A stretch of 5,465 nt of DNA from Bacteroidia bacterium (GTDB taxonomy: Bacteria > Bacteroidota > Bacteroidia > AKYH767-A > OLB10): positions 1 through 5,465 of the forward strand of contig JANWID010000225.1 of NCBI GenBank assembly GCA_025450095.1, written 5' to 3'. Both the position numbers and the translations under genes were made by a program. A model generated the notes under the pieces. It searched no databases. It was not told the origin of the DNA and worked only from the letters and a program-made list of their open reading frames with translations. Below are positions 1 through 4,458 of the stretch, one piece after another; position 1 is the stretch's first letter; the number at the start of each line of letters is the position of its first letter.

Positions 1-659
1 ACGTATTGGTAGGACAAACCCTGGCACTTACAATTAATACCCGATTGTATCCTGATTTACTGAATTATCATCTTACATCATCTACTTTCACTACTTCCCT
101 CTCGGCTGATTGCAATCCCGCAACAGATATAACGGTTCCTAATTCCGCACAAACATTTACAATTCCTGCAGCAGTCATCAGTTGTTTAGGAAACAATCCG
201 GCTAACAACACCGTTGCTAAACTTCTTGAACTTGCAAATAAAACATTAGGAGGACAGCCATTAGGTTGTGTTTCTGGTACTGCAACTCAGTCTCAAATAA
301 ATGATGCGGTAACTGCAATTAATGAAGGATTCGACAAATGCCGTATCATCAGTGGATATAATATCCGCGAAGCTGCTCAAACTGTTTCAGGAGTTGGTGG
401 ATTTAGCTTTACTTATCAGCCAAACCCAACAAATGGAATCACAAAAGCAAATTTCATTGCTCCTGTTGATGGAAATGCTACCATAGAAGTTTATAATTTG
501 TCTGGCGCATTAGTAAAAATTGTGTACAGCGAAAATGTTTCTGAAGGTAACAGCTACACTGCAGAATTTGATGCAGCACAGTTTTCTGAAGGAGTCTATT
601 TCTTACGCACAACTGTTGGTGATAATACCGCACACGGAAAATTGGTAATTGTTAAGTAG
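1..659 (+). CDS. C-terminal part of a secreted protein with a T9SS type A sorting domain (5' end outside window)
   Basis: The reading frame is open to the left edge (first whole codon at 3-5) and stops with TAG at 657-659, so this is the last ~218 residues of a longer protein. A TTG at position 6 could be read as a start, but the codon before it is also open and the text begins mid-domain, so I treat the gene as 5'-truncated. The last ~80 residues (nt 414-656) are a typical type A sorting domain: a NPTNG opening, alternating beta strands, IEVYNLSGALVK, then EFDAAQFSEGVYFLRT and a terminal KLVIVK. In Bacteroidota this domain directs export through the type IX system and is usually removed at the cell surface. 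The preceding region (TLALTINTRLYP, a Thr/Ser-rich stretch, TVAKLLELANKTLGG, DAVTAINEGFDKCR) resembles a module I have seen before the sorting domain in large Bacteroidota surface proteins. It has four cysteines that could form disulfides. The substrate or adhesive role cannot be told. It is unrelated in function to the nuo genes. Confidence 0.88.
   Translation, partial: VLVGQTLALTINTRLYPDLLNYHLTSSTFTTSLSADCNPATDITVPNSAQTFTIPAAVISCLGNNPANNTVAKLLELANKTLGGQPLGCVSGTATQSQINDAVTAINEGFDKCRIISGYNIREAAQTVSGVGGFSFTYQPNPTNGITKANFIAPVDGNATIEVYNLSGALVKIVYSENVSEGNSYTAEFDAAQFSEGVYFLRTTVGDNTAHGKLVIVK
414..656 (+). other. T9SS type A C-terminal sorting domain (protein domain within the first gene)
   Basis: About 81 residues starting YQPNPTNG. 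The hallmarks seen are the NP-x-N-G opening, the VYNLSG turn after a beta strand, the FDAAQFSEGVYFLR segment (matching the family pattern FDA-x-L-x-x-G-V-Y-F) and a lysine-rich last strand ending exactly at the stop codon. The usual aromatic-rich YPNP opening is slightly altered to YQPNP. Assignment rests on pattern recognition, not on a profile search. Confidence 0.87.
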
Positions 660-673
660 TTTACTTTTCCCCC

Positions 674-710
674 AAAACCCTTCCTGAGTTTATCAGGGAG
701 GGTTTTTTTT
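674..710 (+). terminator. Intrinsic (Rho-independent) terminator after the secreted-protein gene
   Basis: The left arm 677-687 pairs with the right arm 693-703 over 11 base pairs (one G-T wobble) around the 5-base loop GTTTA at 688-692. The right arm runs into eight consecutive T residues (703-710), and A674-A676 can extend the stem against T704-T706. It lies 14 bases after the TAG of the upstream gene, so it should end that transcript and separate it from the nuo operon. The minus strand has no comparable T-tract, so it looks unidirectional. Confidence 0.93.
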
Positions 711-778
711 GTCTTTTAGTAAAACTGCTTAATGTACTGTGATTCATGTTTTTATAATAAAAGCACCTAGCTCAAAAA

Positions 779-895
779 CTATATAATTAGATTAGAGAGA
801 CCTTTCTCAAGGAGTCTGGTGATGTCTTGTTCATCATATTTTAAAATCCATAATGCATTATTAATCAATGGATAAGTTTCTTGGTTCCTGCATGT
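779..895 (-). pseudogene. Possible remnant of a decayed reading frame (very tentative)
   Basis: On the minus strand, 38 codons between an in-frame TAA (complement of 896-898) and a TAG (complement of 779-781) translate to a sequence that looks protein-like, ending KYDEQDITRLLEKGLSNLII. It has helix-like spacing of leucine and isoleucine and a balanced charge pattern. There is no start codon in frame; the nearest ATG just upstream is one frame away. It could be the tail of a gene whose front has decayed, or chance: a 38-codon open stretch is not rare in six frames. I do not recognise a family. Confidence 0.15.
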
Positions 896-938
896 TTAAT
901 TCTATGATTAAAATTAGGTTTTTGGGCTGCAAAAAATG

Positions 939-946
939 TAATTTTG
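939..946 (+). promoter_or_regulatory. Candidate -7 box of a Bacteroidota-type promoter for the nuo operon
   Basis: TAATTTTG exactly matches the known Bacteroidota -7 consensus TAnnTTTG. Transcription would begin around 950-955, leaving a leader of about 40 bases before nuoA. The matching -33 element is weak: TTTG at 921-924 is only 14 bases upstream, shorter than the usual ~17-23, and the better-spaced position (near 914-917) reads TTAG. An alternative pairing is TTTG at 943-946 as the -33 box with TAGGTTAA at 964-971 as a degenerate -7 box, spacing 17. The position between the terminator and nuoA supports a promoter somewhere here. Confidence 0.35.
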
Positions 947-990
947 CCGCCGAATGAAACTGATAGGTTAATCCATTTGTTTTATAATTA

Positions 991-1371
991 ATGAATTCCA
1001 TGATATTGTTAAGTGTTCCCTCCGATTATTTACCAATGGTTATCATGTTCCTGGTAGCTATTGGGTTTGTGCTAACCACGGTTTTTGTAACCCACTTATT
1101 GGGTCCTCAGCGAAAATCAAAGGTTAAGCTGGAAACATTCGAATGTGGAATTGAACCACAGGGTAATTCACGGATTCCATTTTCAATCAAATACTTATTA
1201 ATTGCGATTCTTTTTGTATTGTTTGATGTGGAAGTTATTTTCATGTATCCATGGGCCGTTAATTTCCTGGAACTTGGGTTTTATGGATTTATTGAAATGA
1301 TTATATTTATATGCCTGTTCATGCTTGGGTTTTTGTATATTGTGAAGAAGGGCGCATTGAAGTGGGAGTGA
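991..1371 (+). CDS. nuoA: NADH-quinone oxidoreductase subunit A (NuoA)
   Basis: NuoA is a small membrane subunit of complex I at the junction of the membrane arm and the quinone-binding peripheral arm. The 126-residue product is normal length and shows three hydrophobic helices at about residues 14-36, 66-90 and 98-117. The loop after the first helix carries the family signature FECGIEPQG with the conserved Cys52, followed by IPFSIKYLL. The second helix has the conserved acidic pair Asp79 and Glu81 in LFDVEV, and the protein ends in the characteristic KKGALKWE. The ATG at 991 is chosen as the first in frame; a second ATG at 1000 (Met4) is possible and would remove only three residues. The leader is A/T-rich with no Shine-Dalgarno sequence, as is common in Bacteroidota. 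It is the first gene of the nuo cluster, 61 bases before nuoB. Confidence 0.97.
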   Translation: MNSMILLSVPSDYLPMVIMFLVAIGFVLTTVFVTHLLGPQRKSKVKLETFECGIEPQGNSRIPFSIKYLLIAILFVLFDVEVIFMYPWAVNFLELGFYGFIEMIIFICLFMLGFLYIVKKGALKWE

Positions 1372-1372
1372 A

Positions 1373-1407
1373 ATATTAGATATTAGATACTGGATTTGAG
1401 ATTAAGA
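1373..1407 (+). repeat. Tandem 7-base repeat array in the nuoA-nuoB spacer
   Basis: Consecutive heptads start at 1373, 1380, 1387 and 1394 with consensus ATATTAG. The first two are perfect and the next two match 5 of 7. A fifth, poorer unit from 1401 fits only if one base is inserted. The array begins one base after the nuoA stop codon and fills over half of the 61-base spacer. Seven is not a multiple of three, so it is not coding. Confidence 0.7.
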
Positions 1408-1432
1408 GTGCAATACGAAATAAAATAAGGTA

Positions 1433-1969
1433 ATGGTTGAAATAACAAAAGCACCTGAAGGATTTGAAGGACCTGGTTTTTTCGCTACCAGTCTGGATAA
1501 AATGGTGGGTATGGCCCGAAAGAATTCCTTGTGGCCATTACCATTCGCCACTTCTTGTTGTGGTATCGAATTTATGGCAACTAAGGGCGCACATTATGAT
1601 TTCGCAAGATTTGGTTCTGAGCGACTCAGTTTTTCTCCACGCCAGGCTGATCTGTTGATGGTGATGGGAACCATTGCAAAAAAAATGGGTCCGGTATTGC
1701 GCCAGGTTTATGAGCAAATGGCGGAACCACGTTGGGTACTTTCAGTTGGAGCTTGTGCTTCCAGCGGTGGTATCTTTGACACATATAGTGTTCTGCAGGG
1801 AATCGATCGTATCATTCCTGTGGATGTATATGTTCCGGGTTGCCCGCCCCGTCCTGAGCAAATTCTGGATGGTGTTATGAGAATACAGGATCTGGTGCAA
1901 AATGAATCGCTGCGCCGCCGCGATTCTCCTGAATATATAGCCATGTTGGCCTCTTACGGAATTGAATAA
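1433..1969 (+). CDS. nuoB: NADH-quinone oxidoreductase subunit B (NuoB), carries 4Fe-4S cluster N2
   Basis: NuoB binds cluster N2, the last iron-sulfur centre in the electron path of complex I, which passes electrons to quinone at the interface with NuoD. The 178-residue product is of normal length. The four N2 ligands are visible: the adjacent Cys42 and Cys43 in ATSCCGIEF, Cys108 in SVGACASSGG and Cys137 in VPGCPPRPEQIL. The spacing (65 and 29 residues) equals that of the structurally solved Thermus subunit. SPRQADLLMVMGT (68-80) is another family signature. The ATG at 1433 is preceded by AAGG only two bases away, a weak and very close ribosome site. The stop is followed by a 6-base spacer to nuoC, so the two are probably translationally coupled. 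Reading frames inside this gene on other strands or phases are shadows. Confidence 0.98.
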   Translation: MVEITKAPEGFEGPGFFATSLDKMVGMARKNSLWPLPFATSCCGIEFMATKGAHYDFARFGSERLSFSPRQADLLMVMGTIAKKMGPVLRQVYEQMAEPRWVLSVGACASSGGIFDTYSVLQGIDRIIPVDVYVPGCPPRPEQILDGVMRIQDLVQNESLRRRDSPEYIAMLASYGIE

Positions 1970-1975
1970 ATTATT

Positions 1976-2479
1976 ATGTCGCAGATTTCAGCACAAGCAA
2001 TAGAAGAGGTATTAAAGGATATATTTCCAGGTAAAATTACTGAGGTTGAACATCCATATGATTTTCTCACAATCACTGTTTCACATGATGTGATTAAGGA
2101 CGTGATCAAATATTTGTATGATCATGAAGGATTTCAGTTTCAATTTTTAACCAGCTGTTGCGGGATGCACTTTCCTGATGCTCCAAAGAAATTTGCAATG
2201 GTGTATCACCTGCATAGTCTCGTAAATAATTTCCGGTTACGATTAAAAGCATTTACCAATGAGGATCCCCCGGTGTTTCCTTCATTGACCAGCATATTCA
2301 GAGCAGCCAACTGGATGGAACGTGAAACTTATGATTTCTTCGGATTCAAGTTTACCGGCCATCCCGATCTCAGAAGGATACTAAATATGGATAGCCTGGA
2401 AGGTTGGCCAATGAGAAAAGAGTTTCCATTAGAAGATCCGTTTCGAAAAGATAAAGATGATAAAATGTTCGGGAGGTAA
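1976..2479 (+). CDS. nuoC: NADH-quinone oxidoreductase subunit C (NuoC, 30 kDa subunit)
   Basis: NuoC is a structural subunit of the peripheral arm that packs against NuoD and carries no cofactor. The product is 167 residues. The family signature is clear: ERETYDFFGF (115-124) followed by GHPDLRRIL (128-136), then WPMRKEFP (144-151), the usual end of the conserved core. The N-terminal half contains FQFLTSCCGMHFPD (54-67), corresponding to the conserved strand and loop; its two adjacent cysteines are not known cluster ligands in this family. It stands as a separate protein with its own stop codon and a 135-base gap to nuoD, so it is not the NuoCD fusion found in many gammaproteobacteria and some Bacteroidota. 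There is no Shine-Dalgarno sequence before the ATG, and expression probably depends on translation of nuoB six bases upstream. Confidence 0.97.
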   Translation: MSQISAQAIEEVLKDIFPGKITEVEHPYDFLTITVSHDVIKDVIKYLYDHEGFQFQFLTSCCGMHFPDAPKKFAMVYHLHSLVNNFRLRLKAFTNEDPPVFPSLTSIFRAANWMERETYDFFGFKFTGHPDLRRILNMDSLEGWPMRKEFPLEDPFRKDKDDKMFGR

Positions 2480-2486
2480 AGAAAAA

Positions 2487-2514
2487 GTGACAAGTGTAAA
2501 GTGTAAAGTGAAAG
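2487..2514 (+). repeat. Tandem 7-base repeat array, first part of the nuoC-nuoD spacer
   Basis: Four contiguous heptads start at 2487, 2494, 2501 and 2508 with consensus GTGTAAA. The middle two are perfect and the outer two match 5 of 7. The array starts seven bases after the nuoC stop codon. Confidence 0.75.
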
Positions 2515-2520
2515 CAAACC

Positions 2521-2560
2521 GTGACTAACCCTGACCAATCCTGACTAATCCTGACAAGTA
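2521..2560 (+). repeat. Tandem 10-base repeat array, middle of the nuoC-nuoD spacer
   Basis: Four contiguous decamers start at 2521, 2531, 2541 and 2551 with consensus CTGACTAATC, matching 8, 9, 10 and 7 of 10 positions. A fifth, degraded unit may follow at 2562-2571 after a one-base insertion. The word TGACAAGT occurs both here (2552-2559) and in the preceding heptad array (2488-2495). Confidence 0.8.
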
Positions 2561-2574
2561 ACCGACAACAGCAT

Positions 2575-2609
2575 ACTGCCAACTATAAAGCACCAACTGC
2601 TGACTAAGA
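2575..2609 (+). repeat. Degenerate 7-base repeat array, end of the nuoC-nuoD spacer
   Basis: Five heptads in constant phase start at 2575, 2582, 2589, 2596 and 2603, with consensus ACTGCCA. The first is perfect; the others match 4, 4, 5 and 4 of 7. All begin with A. The array stops just before the A-run that leads into the nuoD start codon. It is the weakest of the arrays and is supported mainly by having the same period as its neighbours. Confidence 0.45.
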
Positions 2610-2614
2610 AAAAA

Positions 2615-3841
2615 ATGAGCAAGAAACCCGAAATTATAAATCCTTACCAGGTTCAACCTCCGTTGAAAGAATATACCATTCTTAACCTGGGTCCGACACA
2701 TCCTGCCACTCATGGTATTTTTCAGAATGTGTTGAAGATGGATGGAGAAATAATTGTGGAATCGGAACCAACAATCGGATACATTCATCGTGCATTTGAA
2801 AAGCTTGCTGAACGTCGTCCTTATTACCAGATAACTCCTATCACTGATCGTTTAAATTATTGTTCATCTCCTATTAACAATATGGGATGGCACATGACGG
2901 TTGAAAAACTGATTGGTGCGCAACTTCCCAAGAGAGTGGAGTACATGCGTATCATCATCATGGAGTTATCGCGTATTTCCGATCACATTGTTTGTAATTC
3001 GGTTATTGGTGTGGATTCAGGAGCACTCACGGGCTTTGTATATATGTTCCAGGAACGTGAAAAAATTTACGAGATATTCGAAGAAATTTGTGGTGCAAGG
3101 TTAACAACGAACATCGGTAGAATTGGCGGTTTCGAACGTGATTTCAACCAGAATGCCTGGTTGAAAATTGATAAGTTCATGAAGGAATTCCCTAAGATGC
3201 TGCTGGAATTTGAAAACCTTCTGAACCGCAACCGTATTTTTATGGATCGCACTATCGGAACAGGAGCAATCAGCGTTGAAGATGCTTTGAATTATAGTTT
3301 CACAGGTCCGAATCTGAGAGCAGCCGGGTTGGATCACGATATACGTGTGTTGACCCCATATTCTTCTTATGAGGATTTTGAATTCATAATTCCTGTTGGA
3401 ACACACGGTGATACTTACGATCGATATATGGTTCGACATGAAGAGATGAAACAAAGTCTCTCCATTATCAACCAGGCAATAGAAAAATTAAATAAGTTGT
3501 CCGATAAAGCCAGCTTCCATGCGGATGTTCCGGAATTTTACCTTCCTCCAAAAGATGAGGTTTATAATTCTATGGAAGGTCTTATCTGGCACTTTAAAAT
3601 AGTCATGGGTGAAACCGATATCCCTAAAGGAGAAGTTTATCATTGTGTAGAAGGAGGAAATGGAGAATTAGGATTTTATTTGGTTAGTGATGGTGGAAGA
3701 AATCCTTACAGGTTGCATTTCCGCAGGCCTTGTTTTATTTTCTACCAGGCATATCCGGAAATGATCAAAGGGAATATGTTGTCGGATGCTATCCTTACCA
3801 TGAGTTCCATGAATGTTATTGCCGGTGAACTGGATGCTTAG
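2615..3841 (+). CDS. nuoD: NADH-quinone oxidoreductase subunit D (NuoD, 49 kDa subunit), forms the quinone pocket
   Basis: NuoD, together with NuoB, forms the quinone reduction site of complex I and is related to the large subunit of NiFe hydrogenases. The 408-residue product is full length for a stand-alone NuoD. The N-terminal signature GPTHPATHG (26-34) contains His33, and DRLNYCSSP (78-86) contains Tyr82. These correspond to the His and Tyr that contact the quinone headgroup, and their 49-residue separation is the same as in Thermus and Yarrowia. GRIGGFERDF is the expected internal motif. The C-terminus reads SSMNVIAGELDA where the classical sequence is LDPVMGEVDR-like: the Asp is replaced by Asn400 and the final Arg by Ala408. 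The start ATG follows a run of A residues with no Shine-Dalgarno sequence. The gene is flanked on both sides by spacers that carry short tandem repeats. Confidence 0.98.
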   Translation: MSKKPEIINPYQVQPPLKEYTILNLGPTHPATHGIFQNVLKMDGEIIVESEPTIGYIHRAFEKLAERRPYYQITPITDRLNYCSSPINNMGWHMTVEKLIGAQLPKRVEYMRIIIMELSRISDHIVCNSVIGVDSGALTGFVYMFQEREKIYEIFEEICGARLTTNIGRIGGFERDFNQNAWLKIDKFMKEFPKMLLEFENLLNRNRIFMDRTIGTGAISVEDALNYSFTGPNLRAAGLDHDIRVLTPYSSYEDFEFIIPVGTHGDTYDRYMVRHEEMKQSLSIINQAIEKLNKLSDKASFHADVPEFYLPPKDEVYNSMEGLIWHFKIVMGETDIPKGEVYHCVEGGNGELGFYLVSDGGRNPYRLHFRRPCFIFYQAYPEMIKGNMLSDAILTMSSMNVIAGELDA

Positions 3842-3843
3842 TT

Positions 3844-3878
3844 AGAAGACAGAAGCAAGAAGATAGAAGATAGATGCA
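3844..3878 (+). repeat. Tandem 7-base repeat array in the nuoD-nuoE spacer
   Basis: Five contiguous heptads start at 3844, 3851, 3858, 3865 and 3872 with consensus AGAAGAT. The third and fourth are perfect and the others match 6, 5 and 4 of 7. The array starts two bases after the nuoD TAG and is purine-rich on the coding strand. The remaining 30 bases before nuoE are plain AT-rich sequence. Confidence 0.8.
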
Positions 3879-3908
3879 TTTATTATGTATCATCAAAAAT
3901 TGTGATTT

Positions 3909-4457
3909 ATGTTTAAAGATAAAAATGATGTAGTTTTTTCGGAAGATGCTTCGGCGTTGATCCAAAGGATCATTAAGAGGTATCCTGATGGTAAACAAAA
4001 ATCAGCCATCATTCCTTTGTTGCATATTTCACAAGAGGAATTTGAAGGATGGTTGAGTTCTCCTGTAATGGATAAAGTAGCTGAGATTTTGAATATTCAG
4101 CCTATTGAAGTTTATGAAGTGGCAAGTTTTTATTCCATGTTCAATCTCAAGCCGGTTGGTAAATGTGTAATTGAAGTCTGCAGAACAGGGCCTTGTTGGT
4201 TGATGGGTGCTGAAGATATTGTGAAGTACATTGAGAAAAAGTTAAATATTAAAGAAGGACAGACTTCCTCAGATGGAATGTTTACTCTGAAAACAGTAGA
4301 GTGTCTTGCATCCTGCGGAACAGCTCCAATGATGCAGGTCGGTGAAAAGTATCATGAAAATCTGACATGCGACAGCGTTGACCAGATCCTCGATAATTAC
4401 CGTTCAGGAAGTCATAGTCATATTTCACATTGGAACCAGAACAAGATCAAGGCATAA
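3909..4457 (+). CDS. nuoE: NADH-quinone oxidoreductase subunit E (NuoE), 2Fe-2S protein
   Basis: NuoE belongs to the NADH-oxidising module of complex I and binds the off-path 2Fe-2S cluster N1a beside the FMN of NuoF. It has a thioredoxin-like fold after an N-terminal helical region. The 182-residue product has the four ligands Cys91 and Cys96 (CRTGPC), and Cys132 and Cys136 (CLASC), with spacing 5, 36 and 4, identical to the E. coli subunit. The helical part includes VYEVASFYSMFNLKPVGK (68-85), a strongly conserved stretch of the family. Past the core the protein has a polar tail with three histidines (SGSHSHISHW, 166-175), which looks like a lineage-specific extension. The ATG at 3909 follows an AT-rich leader without a Shine-Dalgarno sequence. 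Only one base separates its stop from nuoF. HoxE or formate dehydrogenase gamma subunits are related, but the operon context settles it. Confidence 0.97.
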   Translation: MFKDKNDVVFSEDASALIQRIIKRYPDGKQKSAIIPLLHISQEEFEGWLSSPVMDKVAEILNIQPIEVYEVASFYSMFNLKPVGKCVIEVCRTGPCWLMGAEDIVKYIEKKLNIKEGQTSSDGMFTLKTVECLASCGTAPMMQVGEKYHENLTCDSVDQILDNYRSGSHSHISHWNQNKIKA

Positions 4458-4458
4458 T

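Larger units (their letters stand above)
660..990. other. Intergenic region without a convincing gene, between secreted-protein gene and nuoA
   Basis: This AT-rich stretch of about 330 bases contains the terminator at 674-710, a 38-codon stop-free stretch on the minus strand (779-895) that reads somewhat like protein, and a candidate promoter near 939-946. All longer frames on either strand are interrupted by stops. I see no tRNA, riboswitch fold or strong inverted repeat besides the terminator. The nuo promoter most likely lies here, because the terminator should block read-through and every later gene is closely spaced. Confidence 0.7.

Noticed and set aside
6..8. TTG at position 6 as the true start of the first gene
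   Set aside because: The frame is open upstream to the window edge, no signal peptide follows, and the sequence begins mid-domain; a T9SS substrate needs an N-terminal export signal.
797..822. Small imperfect hairpins around GAGAG/TTCTC and AGAC/GTCT in the upstream intergenic region
   Set aside because: Stems of only 4-5 pairs with wobbles or mismatches and no T-tract; expected by chance in this composition.
868..957. Small plus-strand frame of 29 codons ending with a C-x-x-C motif just before nuoA
   Set aside because: Very short, no ribosome site, composition typical of AT-rich intergenic DNA, and it overlaps the candidate promoter box; most likely chance.
1708..1944. Minus-strand 78-codon frame inside nuoB
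   Set aside because: It is antisense to a strongly conserved gene, with a composition expected from the complementary codons; a shadow frame.
2329..2788. Three overlapping minus-strand frames across the nuoC-nuoD junction
   Set aside because: They cross conserved coding sequence and the repeat-filled spacer, overlap one another in different phases, and show no recognisable motif.
3101..3454. Minus-strand 117-codon frame inside nuoD
   Set aside because: It lies wholly within conserved nuoD sequence with no family motif or independent start signal.
1976..3841. A broken NuoCD fusion gene
   Set aside because: NuoC ends naturally after its conserved core and NuoD has its own start and complete N-terminal signature; separate genes are normal in many lineages.
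1373..3878. Spacer repeats as CRISPR arrays
   Set aside because: Units are 7-10 bases, directly adjacent with no spacers, and degenerate; CRISPR repeats are much longer and separated by unique spacers.
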